Shown: one piece after another, positions 1 through 9,991 of the stretch
Numbering within the stretch: the stretch's first letter is position 1
Layout: every line of letters begins with the position of its first letter
Assembly (NCBI RefSeq): GCF_001811425.1
Contig: NZ_KV804738.1
Span: 1 to 64,000, forward strand
Length of the DNA stretch: 64,000 nucleotides
Reading direction: 5' to 3'
Origin: Peptoniphilus_A sp001811425
Lineage (GTDB): Bacteria > Bacillota > Clostridia > Tissierellales > Peptoniphilaceae
The notes under the pieces: model-generated
What the model was told of the DNA's origin: nothing
Database searches by the model: none
Seen by the model: only the letters and a program-made list of their open reading frames with translations
Position numbers and translations under genes: made by a program

Positions 1-424
1 CTTATATTTTATTTAAGGAAGTGATGAAAATCATAAAGTTGAAGAGAATCTCTCTTAAAGCCGTTAGGCTATTGTTCCTTGAAAACTGAATAGACCAAGG
101 TAGGACTTTATCTACTTGTGGAGGATTATGACTTACGCCATGACCTTTCTGCTGAGAATAATTTCGGTTTTATGAATACTGAGAAATCAAGGAAACAAGA
201 AAGCGAGCGATAAATAAGAATACATAAAAACAGATTTGGCAACCTGTTCAATGAAGCAAGTAGTGATAATGATACTTCAATAGTTTAAGCCGGCTCGTCT
301 GGAATAAGAGGCGGAGGTGAGATTCCTATGTTGCTGCCAAGCACCTACCAAAGTCGTTAAACTTAAATTATAGAAGAAAACATATTTTGATTATAGAAAG
401 TTTGTAAAGGAAGGAGGGGTGTCT
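1..424. other. Non-coding leader at the element's right end
   Basis: I see no convincing open frame here. Short dyads are present: AGAGA/TCTCT at 43-55 and AGCC/GGCT at 59-70. The stretch is richer in G and C around 290-350 than its surroundings and leads into a strong ribosome-binding site at about 413-419. It may be a structured leader of the small gene and integrase that follow, or the degraded edge of an integrated element. I do not recognise a named RNA family. Confidence 0.35.
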
Positions 425-586
425 GTGGATAGTGACTGGAATGGATTGGCTGATTTAATAGCAAATCTGATTACAAAATATGCTGGTGTTTTAGATTTAG
501 ATAATCTGCCCGATCCAACGCCAGCAAAAAATCAAGAGATTAAAAATAGTTTTGACATGGCAAAAACACTAATTGAGGCGGACTAA
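425..586 (+). CDS. Small acidic protein in front of the serine integrase
   Basis: This GTG-started frame encodes 53 residues (MDSDWNGLADLIANLITKYA at the start) and has AAGGAGGGG just upstream. It is acidic, with a hydrophobic amphipathic N-terminal half and no catalytic motif. It lies 91 bp ahead of the serine integrase in the same direction. Short acidic proteins in this position are common next to integrases of conjugative transposons. Its function is unknown; a role as accessory or directionality factor is only a guess. Confidence 0.5.
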   Translation: MDSDWNGLADLIANLITKYAGVLDLDNLPDPTPAKNQEIKNSFDMAKTLIEAD

Positions 587-677
587 TAAAGGTGTTATAA
601 TATACTTGAAATGATAGTCCAAACTTAAATTCAAAAATTTATATATGATATAGAAAAATTATATTGAGGTTAATGCT

Positions 678-2529
<1,852 letters not shown>

Positions 2530-2589
2530 GCTACTTATCATATAATAAAAATGATATAATAATAATTAGGTTGAATTAAGGAGTTCAAT

Positions 2590-3510
2590 ATGAATAAAAA
2601 AATAAATCTGATATTACCTAAAAAACAATTCCAAATCCAGCGAGTAGGAATCTATGCACGAGTCAGTACGACAGATAAAGACCAGTTAAATAGTTTGGTG
2701 GCACAAATATCTGCTTTAACTAGACTTACCTCCCATTATTCCAATTGGAAGCTTGTAGATATTTATATTGATATTGCATCAGGAAAAACTAAATCTAGTA
2801 GAAAAGAATTCTCCAGAATGCTTGAAGGCATAAAGAAAGAAGACGTTAATATAATCGTTACAAAGAGCGTGAGTCGATTTGGTAGAGATACAGTAGATGC
2901 TTTAGAAGCATTAAAAGTAATTAAGCAAGCCAGTGCAAGAATTATCTTTGAACAAGAAAACTTAGATAGCCAAGAAGATGATACTGATATGATCATATCC
3001 ATTATGGAATCTTTGGCACAATCAGAAAACGAACAGCGAAGTGAAAATATAAAATGGGGTCTAAAGCAAAGAGCAGCACAAGGCACATCAAAACTTTATA
3101 ATCGAAAGTGCTATGGCTATGATCATGATGAGAATGGAGAACTAATTATAAACTTCCAACAAGCAAAAGTAGTCAGGAAAATATTTAATTGGTACTTAGA
3201 TGGGAAAAGTATCATAGGCATTGTCAAAGAACTTGAAAAAGAAAAGATTAAATCCCCAACAGGGAAAAACAAATGGCCAAAAAGAAGTATTGAAACCATG
3301 TTAGAAAATGAAAAGTATATAGGTTCTGTAAAATTATTAGATTCAGTAAATAAAGAAAATTATTATCTTCTAAAAGATAATCACGAAGCAATTATTACAG
3401 AGGAAGTATTTAATAAAGTTCAAGAAGAAAAATCAAGTAGGAGTAATATTGATGAGGAGAATAATAGAAAGAGTAGAAAATATAGCTCTATAAATAAATA
3501 TAGGAGATAA
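2590..3510 (+). CDS. Short serine recombinase, probably a remnant
   Basis: A 306-residue serine recombinase. The catalytic domain has YARVSTTDK (about 23-31) and SVSRFGRD (about 93-100). A recombinase domain with the usual YIGS/NHEAI segments ends near residue 280. The zinc ribbon, coiled coil and C-terminal part found in 500-residue relatives are missing, and the last 25 residues are a low-complexity basic tail. I infer a truncated gene left from an older element between two attachment-like repeats. Whether it is active cannot be told from sequence. Confidence 0.8.
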   Translation: MNKKINLILPKKQFQIQRVGIYARVSTTDKDQLNSLVAQISALTRLTSHYSNWKLVDIYIDIASGKTKSSRKEFSRMLEGIKKEDVNIIVTKSVSRFGRDTVDALEALKVIKQASARIIFEQENLDSQEDDTDMIISIMESLAQSENEQRSENIKWGLKQRAAQGTSKLYNRKCYGYDHDENGELIINFQQAKVVRKIFNWYLDGKSIIGIVKELEKEKIKSPTGKNKWPKRSIETMLENEKYIGSVKLLDSVNKENYYLLKDNHEAIITEEVFNKVQEEKSSRSNIDEENNRKSRKYSSINKYRR

Positions 3511-3557
3511 TGCATCAACTATAAATACAAAAGTGAAGGAATAAATGAGGTGAGATA

Positions 3558-4331
3558 GTGAAAAGAAAACAATTTGATGATTTTTATTTTGTTAAAGACG
3601 GTCAAATTCATAAATTAGATGAAGTTCAAGCGCATTATGAAAAAAATAACGGTGACATATCTTATTATAAAGGAGATATGAGATGTCCAGAATGTAAAGA
3701 AGCCAGACTAGCTTTTACACACAAAACATCAAAGAACCGTGAATACTTATCAAAAGAGCCTACTTCAAATCATTTAGACAATTGTTCTTATAATTATGAT
3801 TATGCTAGTAAAAAACAAATAATTGAGTATGTAGAAACAATGAATGATAATCAAATTCGAGATAAGCTCGAATCAGCATTAAATATGCTGATGAATAGAG
3901 ACACATCAAAAGACATTAATATAAATAGCCAGGCACAAAGAGATAATCCACTTATTATAAAAAGTTCTAACGGGGGCAATTCAATACAACGAACAATCCC
4001 AAGAAAGAGTCTTAGTATGTGGTTAGATAAAGAATATGAAGGCAAAGTTTTTATATTTTATGGTAAAGTTAAATTAAAGGTTGAGCTAGTGAAACAAGCA
4101 GAGCAAGAGGGACAAGTCAAGCCATCTGAAGAATTTTTCAAACTATTGATTTATACCAAAAGAAGAGAGGAGACATGGGGATATAAAACAAAAGTATTTC
4201 GTGGAAGATTTGAAGATAAAATAGATGAGACTAAAGAATATGATATAGCAATTTTAGGGTATCTCGACTTTTCTCGTGGGAATACACCAGAAATAAAGTT
4301 GGTAAAATACAACTCATTACTATATAGATAA
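3558..4331 (+). CDS. Unknown protein with a Cys/His cluster
   Basis: A 257-residue protein I do not recognise. CPECKEARLAF (about residues 43-53), with a later H-x3-C (about 76-80), looks like a zinc site and superficially recalls the N-terminal zinc region of CoiA-like nucleases. The C-terminal half is rich in lysine and aromatics without a clear motif. It lies 47 bp after the short recombinase and before the second attachment-like repeat, so it is probably cargo of the remnant element. Confidence 0.55.
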   Translation: MKRKQFDDFYFVKDGQIHKLDEVQAHYEKNNGDISYYKGDMRCPECKEARLAFTHKTSKNREYLSKEPTSNHLDNCSYNYDYASKKQIIEYVETMNDNQIRDKLESALNMLMNRDTSKDININSQAQRDNPLIIKSSNGGNSIQRTIPRKSLSMWLDKEYEGKVFIFYGKVKLKVELVKQAEQEGQVKPSEEFFKLLIYTKRREETWGYKTKVFRGRFEDKIDETKEYDIAILGYLDFSRGNTPEIKLVKYNSLLYR

Positions 4332-4504
4332 AATCTTATGAGAGAGCTTATAACGAAATAATAATTACTTTTTAGCATTTTCTATAGTTGAGTCATATAT
4401 TAGCCTAATCAAAAAATTAGTTGGTGTAGACGATAATGATGTAAAACAAGAATAATTAGCGGTTTTATGAAATAAAAACAAGGTAGAATATAACCTAACT
4501 ATCA

Positions 4505-4714
<210 letters not shown>

Positions 4715-4716
4715 AC

Positions 4717-4745
4717 TTGACACAGCAATTAATAAGTTGTAAAAT
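4717..4745 (+). promoter_or_regulatory. Lysogeny-module promoter
   Basis: TTGACA (4717-4722), a 17-base spacer and TAAAAT (4740-4745) form a near-consensus vegetative promoter. It stands 45 bp ahead of the XRE repressor gene and would drive the repressor and protease pair. Confidence 0.75.
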
Positions 4746-4790
4746 ATAAACAAGTTAGCAGATTAGCTAATAAAGTAATAGGAGGTAATC

Positions 4791-5162
4791 ATGAACAATC
4801 ACGAACTGACTTTTGGGAATTTTATTTCTCAGAAGAGAAAGGATTTAAGAATCACCTTAAAGGATATGGCGGACAGGCTTAATATTTCCTCACCGTATCT
4901 AAGCGATGTAGAGAAAGGAAAAAGAGATTCTTTTGACTTAGATAGGTTGAACCAAATTGCTAAAATATTAAACTTGGATGAAGAAGAATCATCCATTATG
5001 ATGGATTTAGCTGGAAAGCAAAGAAATACGGTGGCACCTGATTTGCCAGAGTATATTTTAAAGACTAAAGGCTTAAGCGTAGCTTTGAGAAAGGCTAGAG
5101 ACTTAGATGTTAAAGAAGAAGAGTGGATAAAATTCATTGAAGAAATTGAAAAAGAGAGGTAG
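4791..5162 (+). CDS. XRE-family repressor
   Basis: A 123-residue protein with an N-terminal helix-turn-helix (about residues 10-65; ITLKDMADRLNISSPYLSDV) typical of the Cro/CI family. It is preceded by AGGAGG and followed two bases later by an ImmA/IrrE-type protease gene. That pairing is the standard lysogeny or ICE control pair, in which the protease inactivates the repressor. It most likely represses the prophage early genes. Confidence 0.88.
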   Translation: MNNHELTFGNFISQKRKDLRITLKDMADRLNISSPYLSDVEKGKRDSFDLDRLNQIAKILNLDEEESSIMMDLAGKQRNTVAPDLPEYILKTKGLSVALRKARDLDVKEEEWIKFIEEIEKER

Positions 5163-5164
5163 GC

Positions 5165-5950
5165 ATGTATCAATATAACTTCAGCAAATCAAGTACAGGT
5201 GCTCCATTTATCACTTTAGATCAAATTGAATCACTGACCGAGAATATTCTTAATAAATATTGTCCTTCTGCAATAGAGAATTTTGAAGCAGTAGATATTG
5301 AGGGACTGGCAGAATTTGATTTAGGGTTTAATGTTGAGTATGCCTACTTATCTCATAACGGATGCTATGCAGGAATGATGGTCTTTAATGATGACCAAGT
5401 AATACGAACAATGAAAAGCCTAATGCCAAATGTTGAAACTGGACAATGGGAACTAGAATATCTTACAGATAGAGCCAATACTATTCTAATAGATAAGCAA
5501 TTAGACAATCCAAGAGATAAAGGATTTAGAAGATTTACCCTAGCTCATGAATGTGGACATGGTGTAATTCATCCGTGTGTATTTTACAGAGATCCAAACC
5601 AACTATCTTTTTTTAATGAAGAAGAAAAGCCTGCTTCACTAGCTTGTCGAACTGGCGATGTTAAAAAGAAGAAAACTAAGCGCTGGGGATTTATGGATAC
5701 AATAGAATGGCAGGGGAATACATTTGCTTCTTGTCTTTTGATGAATAAAAAAGCGATTATAAAGTATTTATACTATCTGGGCTATGATAAGCATATTAAG
5801 GATGAGACTTATCTATTTGATTTCATCATGAAAGTATCAGAGCAATTCCAAGTATCAAAAACAGCAGCATTAGTTCGATTAAAAGTATTAGGCTATGCAC
5901 CTAATGACTTTGAATTAACAAAAGAACTATATAACGAATTTAGTTTTTAA
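5165..5950 (+). CDS. ImmA/IrrE-type metallopeptidase
   Basis: A 261-residue protein with the zinc-protease motif HECGH in LAHECGHGVIHP (about residues 127-138). The C-terminal part (QGNTFASCLLMNKKAI and following) matches the usual layout of the COG2856 family. Its ATG follows the repressor stop with two bases between. By analogy with ImmA of ICEBs1, it should cleave the neighbouring repressor and so induce the prophage. Confidence 0.88.
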   Translation: MYQYNFSKSSTGAPFITLDQIESLTENILNKYCPSAIENFEAVDIEGLAEFDLGFNVEYAYLSHNGCYAGMMVFNDDQVIRTMKSLMPNVETGQWELEYLTDRANTILIDKQLDNPRDKGFRRFTLAHECGHGVIHPCVFYRDPNQLSFFNEEEKPASLACRTGDVKKKKTKRWGFMDTIEWQGNTFASCLLMNKKAIIKYLYYLGYDKHIKDETYLFDFIMKVSEQFQVSKTAALVRLKVLGYAPNDFELTKELYNEFSF

Positions 5951-5951
5951 A

Positions 5952-5975
5952 ATATAGCTTAGCTATATTTTTTTA
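5952..5975 (+). terminator. Terminator after the lysogeny pair
   Basis: ATATAG/CTATAT with a short loop is followed by seven T residues directly after the protease stop codon. Confidence 0.6.
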
Positions 5976-6022
5976 AGAAAGAAATTAGCAAAGAAGCTAA
6001 CAAGGAAAGATAAGGAGGTATT

Positions 6023-6187
6023 ATGGAACAAATGGCATGTCCAGTCTGTAAAAAGAGATTTTTTGATGTATCAAGAATTCCTTTAGAGAAAATAGAGATA
6101 GCAGCAAAATGTCCACATTGTGGGAAAATCTCAACACTGGAAATATCAAACAAAAATAAGAAAAAACCATACCGAGCAAAGAAGTAA
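6023..6187 (+). CDS. Small zinc-ribbon protein
   Basis: A 54-residue protein with two CxxC knuckles (CPVC at about 6-9 and CPHC at about 30-33) and a lysine-rich tail. AAGGAGG stands five bases before the ATG. The two knuckles 21 residues apart form a typical zinc ribbon. It is an early phage gene of unknown role, perhaps binding nucleic acid. A terminator follows. Confidence 0.7.
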   Translation: MEQMACPVCKKRFFDVSRIPLEKIEIAAKCPHCGKISTLEISNKNKKKPYRAKK

Positions 6188-6200
6188 ATGTAACTATCAA

Positions 6201-6246
6201 ATAGCCGGATGAGTATTCAAAAGGAAACTCATCTGGCTATTTTTAT
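6201..6246 (+). terminator. Intrinsic terminator
   Basis: ATAGCC-GATGAG pairs with CTCATC-GGCTAT (one mismatch between the two blocks) and is followed by a T run. Confidence 0.8.
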
Positions 6247-6263
6247 ATTAAGGAGGTGATCCT

Positions 6264-6398
6264 ATAGAAATAAGAAACAAAGAAGGAAAAAGAGTCTGTG
6301 ATATTAGTGAAGACAAGAAAAAGCTTACTATCAGGCGAGGTAAAAGTACAACCATAGCCTATGTAGTTAAAGGCGAAATTAAAATTTTAAATAAGTAA
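6264..6398 (+). CDS. Small phage protein with an ATA start
   Basis: A 44-residue basic protein (IEIRNKEGKRVCDISEDKKK...). The only possible start is ATA at 6264: the frame is closed by TAA at 6249-6251 and contains no ATG, GTG or TTG before the conserved-looking body. The preceding AAGGAGGTGATCC is a full-length match to the anti-Shine-Dalgarno complement, seven bases from ATA. The function is unknown. Two other genes of this prophage show the same arrangement. Confidence 0.6.
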   Translation: MEIRNKEGKRVCDISEDKKKLTIRRGKSTTIAYVVKGEIKILNK

Positions 6399-6403
6399 AA
6401 GAT

Positions 6404-6495
6404 ATCCGCAAGAACGCTAGACGGCAGTCGGAAAACCAAACCATGGTTTTCTATTGCCGTCTTTTTTTGTTTTTACGGATGGCCTTCTTGCGGAT
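6404..6495 (+). terminator. Nested hairpin with terminator
   Basis: An inner hairpin (GACGGCA...TGCCGTC with GAAAACC/GGTTTTC, about 6419-6461) is followed by seven T residues. An outer 11-base inverted repeat, ATCCGCAAGAA at 6404-6414 and TTCTTGCGGAT at 6485-6495, encloses it. The inner part is a good terminator. The outer arms may form an alternative structure that controls read-through into the sigma-like gene. Confidence 0.7.
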
Positions 6496-6521
6496 CTAGA
6501 GATTTTGCAAGGAGGCAAAAG

Positions 6522-7040
6522 ATGGCAAAGAAAAGATATTTAGAAATAAATGGCAAAGAAATCGAAGTTAGTGAAGAAGTCTACAAAGAATATATGAAAC
6601 CAATCTGGAGAGAAAAAAAGAGAATCCAAAGAGCTTATAAGAATTTAGAAGAACTACAAGATAAAGACAGAATTAAAACAGCGGCTGAGAAAAATGGAAA
6701 CTATGTCCAAGCAGGAAGTTTAGAAACAGGCTTTGTCGAAACAAAAGAATATGGTCTTCCCTTATCCCTTGATGTCGCAGAAGAAGAATACGACTTTGAA
6801 GTAACTAGCGTTAAAAATACTGAGGATATAGTAACGTACAAACTTCTAGAAGAAGCATTCTTAGAAGTCATTAGTGAATTTTCTGAAAGAGATAAAAAAG
6901 TTCTAAAACTACTTTTTCTCTACGAAATGAAAGAAAGAGAAGTCGCAGAAGTAGTAGGAATATCCCAAAAAACAGTTAATAACATCAAAAATAAGCATTT
7001 ACCAAAGATTCAAGAGAAATTGAGACCTTGGAAAAAATAA
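6522..7040 (+). CDS. Sigma-70 region 4-like phage regulator
   Basis: A 172-residue protein. The last third (about 118-168) has a sigma-70 region 4 type helix-turn-helix: FSERDKKVLKLLFLYEMKER, then VAEVVGISQKTVNNIKNKHL. The N-terminal half is charged and helical with no region 2, so it is not a full sigma factor. Proteins like this occur early in many Firmicutes prophages. It probably activates downstream phage transcription. AAGGAGG precedes the ATG. Confidence 0.75.
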   Translation: MAKKRYLEINGKEIEVSEEVYKEYMKPIWREKKRIQRAYKNLEELQDKDRIKTAAEKNGNYVQAGSLETGFVETKEYGLPLSLDVAEEEYDFEVTSVKNTEDIVTYKLLEEAFLEVISEFSERDKKVLKLLFLYEMKEREVAEVVGISQKTVNNIKNKHLPKIQEKLRPWKK

Positions 7041-7232
7041 TTACTCAAAAACTTACTAGATGTCCTAAGGAATATGAGGGAAGAAGTCTTACTCAAATAC
7101 AAACAGGATGTCCTAAGAAGTATGAGGATATACAACTTACTCAAAATGAAGGCAAATGTCCTAAGGAGTATGAGAGGAGAAATCTTACTCAAAAATTTAA
7201 TGAATGTCCCAAGGAGTATGAAAGGAGGAACA
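7041..7232 (+). repeat. Four tandem 48-bp repeats
   Basis: Four units begin at 7041, 7089, 7137 and 7185 with an exact 48-base period. Each carries TTACTCAAA, about 11 variable bases and then TGTCC-AAG-A-TATGA. The frame read as LTQ...CPKEYE is open through all units but has no credible start of its own. A related single copy occurs at 48604-48638, where that frame has a stop. This suggests the bases rather than a protein are conserved. The location ahead of the replication genes would fit an iteron origin or a protein-binding leader. Confidence 0.85.
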
Positions 7233-7234
7233 AA

Positions 7235-7399
7235 GTGGACTTAGTAAAAAACGAACAGATGGCAGAAAGTTTAATAGCCATCTCAATTGTTGCCAAGAAG
7301 ATAGCTATGGAATTAATGCAACCAGAGAAAGGAGAAAAAAGTGTCAAGAATAAAGCTACTGATGGAAATCAAAGAAGATGCAGAGAATCTTGCATCTAG
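7235..7399 (+). CDS. Small early phage protein
   Basis: GTG at 7235 follows AAAGGAGG and gives 54 residues (MDLVKNEQMAESLIAISIVA at the start). It starts just after the 48-bp array and overlaps the next gene by 59 bases in another frame. It has no recognisable motif; the N-terminal half is a predicted amphipathic helix. A longer frame running back through the repeats exists, but I prefer this start because of its ribosome-binding site. Confidence 0.5.
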   Translation: MDLVKNEQMAESLIAISIVAKKIAMELMQPEKGEKSVKNKATDGNQRRCRESCI

Positions 7400-7637
7400 T
7401 ATAGGTGTCCTTCTAACAGCACTAGAAAGTGATGAGGAACTGCCTAAAGATGAAAAGGTAAAACAAGAAGAAAAGGCCTACGAGATTGAAGATGTTAGAA
7501 AGATACTAGCCGATAAATCAAGATTAGGCCATACAGCTAAAATAAGAGAACTTTTAGAAAAGTATGGGGCTAAAAAGTTATCTGAGATTGATCCAAGTAA
7601 CTATAAAAGCTTGGTAGCAGATGTGGAGAAGTTGTAA
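7341..7637 (+). CDS. Hypothetical early phage protein
   Basis: A 98-residue acidic protein started by GTG, with AAAGGAG six bases upstream. It is helical and contains a stretch (VRKILADKSRLGHTAKIREL) typical of small phage proteins encoded just before DUF2800 genes. Such proteins may act with the replication and recombination module. The last base of its stop codon is the first base of the next gene's start codon. Confidence 0.65.
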   Translation: MSRIKLLMEIKEDAENLASSIGVLLTALESDEELPKDEKVKQEEKAYEIEDVRKILADKSRLGHTAKIRELLEKYGAKKLSEIDPSNYKSLVADVEKL

Positions 7638-8755
7638 TGGGCGCTCACGCTATTTTATCAGCATCATCTTCTAATAGATGGATTCACTGTCCGCCAAGCG
7701 TTAGGCTCTCTCAAAAATACGAAGATGAAGTTAGTCCCTATGCACTTGAAGGCACATCGGCTCATGCCTTAGCAGAATATAAACTAAAGAAGTTATTAGG
7801 TTTAGATACTAAAGACCCGACAGAGGATTTAGATTTTTATGATGAAGAAATGGATGAGCTAACTGAGGGATATGCTTCATATGTGACAGAAGTAGTAAGT
7901 AGATACGAAAGTCCAGCCGTCTTTGTGGAAGAAAGACTTGACCTATCAGACTATGTTAAGGAGTCCTTTGGAACTGCTGACTGTGTAGTTGTTGGAGGAA
8001 AAGACCTTCATGTAATTGACTTAAAGTATGGTCAGGGAGTTTTAGTAGATGCTGAAGAAAACACACAACTCATGTTATACGGACTTGGTGCTCTGACTCT
8101 CTTCGATGGAATTTATGATATCGAGAAAGTAGTTCTTCATATCTATCAACCAAGAAGATGTAACATATCAACTTATGAAATTAAAAAGACAGAACTTTAT
8201 AAGTGGGGAGAATCTGTACGAGAGATTGCAGAGAAAGCTTACAAAGGAGAAGGAGAATTCTCACGTGGAGAATGGTGCATCTTTTGCAAAGCAAAGAACA
8301 GATGCAGGAAAAGAGCAGAAGAGAATCTGAAACTAGCACAAGATGAATTTACTCTACCACCAGAACTATCTGACGATGAAATTGAAGAGATTCTACCAAG
8401 ACTAGACGAAATGGAGCAATGGGTCAAAGATATCAAGGCCTATGCTTTAGAAAGAGCAATGAAGGGCCATAGATGGAAGAACCTAAAACTTGTCGAAGGT
8501 AGGTCAAATAGAAAATACCGAGATGAAGATGAAGTTGTAAAAAAAGTAAAAGAACTGGGATTTAATCCCTTTGAAGAAAAGTTACTTGGCATCACAGCTA
8601 TGACTAAGTTACTAGGTAAGAAAGTCTTTGATGAAAATATCAGCAACTTATTAGAAAAACCAAAAGGAAAGTTGACCTTAGTAAGTATTGATGACAAGCG
8701 AGAAGAAGTAAAAATTGACAATGTTAAAGAAGAATTTGGAGTGGTTAAGGAATGA
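7637..8755 (+). CDS. DUF2800 protein, PD-(D/E)XK nuclease-like
   Basis: A 372-residue protein beginning MGAHAILSASSSNRWIHCPP, the hallmark of DUF2800. Core motifs recall Cas4/RecB nucleases: GTSAHALAEYKL (about 38-49), VIDLKYGQG (about 125-133), and a cysteine set in WCIFCKAKNRCRKRA (about 211-225). The family is usually adjacent to DUF2815, as it is here. The two may act as exonuclease and single-strand annealing protein in phage recombination or replication. Confidence 0.85.
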   Translation: MGAHAILSASSSNRWIHCPPSVRLSQKYEDEVSPYALEGTSAHALAEYKLKKLLGLDTKDPTEDLDFYDEEMDELTEGYASYVTEVVSRYESPAVFVEERLDLSDYVKESFGTADCVVVGGKDLHVIDLKYGQGVLVDAEENTQLMLYGLGALTLFDGIYDIEKVVLHIYQPRRCNISTYEIKKTELYKWGESVREIAEKAYKGEGEFSRGEWCIFCKAKNRCRKRAEENLKLAQDEFTLPPELSDDEIEEILPRLDEMEQWVKDIKAYALERAMKGHRWKNLKLVEGRSNRKYRDEDEVVKKVKELGFNPFEEKLLGITAMTKLLGKKVFDENISNLLEKPKGKLTLVSIDDKREEVKIDNVKEEFGVVKE

Positions 8756-9249
8756 AAAAAATACCACTTACAAAAGGACTTTATGCATTAGTTGACGATG
8801 AAGATTACAAAGAACTATCAAAATATAAGTGGTTTGCCAGCGGTCATCCAGGTCAGTTATATGCCTGTAGACACAATCCAGAGAATAAATCTCGCCATAT
8901 TAGAATGCATAGGCAAATTCTAAATGCTCCAGAGAATATGGAAGTAGATCATATAAATCTGAATAGATTAGATAATAGACGATCTAATTTGAGGCTAGCA
9001 ACTAGACAAGAAAATTCTTTTAATAGAAAAAAGTTTAACATGAAATCTCACTCTAGATATAAGGGAGTTACTTTTCATATTAGAGATAGATGTTGGCAAG
9101 CGTGCATCAGAATAAATGAAAAGCATATTTATTTAGGTAGTTTTGATAAAGAAGTAGACGCTGCAATGGCGTACAACGAAGCGGCAAAAAAGTATCATGG
9201 TAGATTTGCAAAATTAAATATAATTCAGGAGGAAAATTATGCAAAATAA
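8752..9249 (+). CDS. HNH-AP2 homing endonuclease
   Basis: A 165-residue protein with an HNH core (MEVDHINLNRLDNRRSNLRL, about 63-82) and a C-terminal AP2-type DNA-binding domain (SRYKGVTFH...ACIRINEKHIYLGSF, about 101-135). This is the usual layout of free-standing phage homing endonucleases. It overlaps the end of the DUF2800 gene by four bases and the start of the DUF2815 gene by 11, so it has invaded a normally adjacent pair without breaking translation coupling. Confidence 0.88.
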   Translation: MKKIPLTKGLYALVDDEDYKELSKYKWFASGHPGQLYACRHNPENKSRHIRMHRQILNAPENMEVDHINLNRLDNRRSNLRLATRQENSFNRKKFNMKSHSRYKGVTFHIRDRCWQACIRINEKHIYLGSFDKEVDAAMAYNEAAKKYHGRFAKLNIIQEENYAK

Positions 9250-9781
9250 AACAAAAGTAATTACAGGTGAAGTTAGATTATCATATTTTAACGGATGGGA
9301 ACCAAAGTCAATCAATGGTGGTAAAGAAAGATACTCAGTATCTGTCATTATCCCAAAGAGCGACCAAAAGACAATCGAAAAGATTGAAAAGGCAGTAGAT
9401 GCTGCTATTGATGAAGGACTTTCTAAATTCAATGGAAAGAAACCAAATAAGAAAGCTATCAAACTTCCATTAAGAGATGGTGATACAGAAAAAGATGATG
9501 AAGCATATGCTGATGCATATTTCTTAAATGCCAACTCTATGACAGCACCTCAAATTGTAGATAGAAATGTAGAGCCTATTCTTGATAGAAGTGAAGTCTA
9601 CTCAGGGGTTTATGCAAGGGTATCCCTTAATTTCTATGCCTACAATGTAAATGGCAATAAGGGCGTAGCGGTTGGGCTAGGGAATATTCAAAAACTAAGA
9701 GATGGTCAACCTCTAGGAAATAGGTCTAATGCAGCAGATGACTTTGATGCAATGGGCGATGATGAAGATTTCTTAGAATAG
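9239..9781 (+). CDS. DUF2815 protein, probable ssDNA-binding
   Basis: A 180-residue protein beginning MQNKTKVITGEVRLSYFNGW, with GNIQKLRDGQPLG and an acidic C-terminal tail (DDFDAMGDDEDFLE). This matches DUF2815, thought to be a phage single-strand DNA-binding or annealing protein. The acidic tail resembles that of SSB proteins. Its AGGAGG lies in the end of the HNH-AP2 gene. Confidence 0.82.
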   Translation: MQNKTKVITGEVRLSYFNGWEPKSINGGKERYSVSVIIPKSDQKTIEKIEKAVDAAIDEGLSKFNGKKPNKKAIKLPLRDGDTEKDDEAYADAYFLNANSMTAPQIVDRNVEPILDRSEVYSGVYARVSLNFYAYNVNGNKGVAVGLGNIQKLRDGQPLGNRSNAADDFDAMGDDEDFLE

Positions 9782-9790
9782 GAGGTAGAA

Positions 9791-9991
9791 ATGGACTATT
9801 TAATTACAGCGATAGTTTTAGCTATTTGGTCCTTTTTATGGTATAAGCTTGGATTTTTACAAGCTCAGTTAAAAGAACTAGATAGAGATATCAGAAAAAT
9901 AGAAAAACAAATAAAAGAAGATAGAAAAAATAATTTAGCAGAATTAACAAAGCTTAGTGATAGCTATGAAAAAATTGTCCATAGATCTTGA
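9791..9991 (+). CDS. Small single-pass membrane protein
   Basis: A 66-residue protein with one hydrophobic segment (about 3-23) and then a charged coiled-coil tail. AGGAGG precedes the ATG. It overlaps the polymerase gene. The function is unknown; it may tether a replication component at the membrane, but nothing in the sequence proves that. Confidence 0.6.
   Translation: MDYLITAIVLAIWSFLWYKLGFLQAQLKELDRDIRKIEKQIKEDRKNNLAELTKLSDSYEKIVHRS

Noticed and set aside
7041..7232. CRISPR array
   Set aside because: The units are tandem with no unique spacers of constant length between palindromic repeats, and no cas gene is present.
7028..7399. A 123-residue repeat protein (CPKEYE repeats)
   Set aside because: The proposed start lies inside the sigma-like gene without a ribosome-binding site, and the distant fifth copy has a stop in that frame. 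A GTG at 7235 with AAAGGAGG is a better start.
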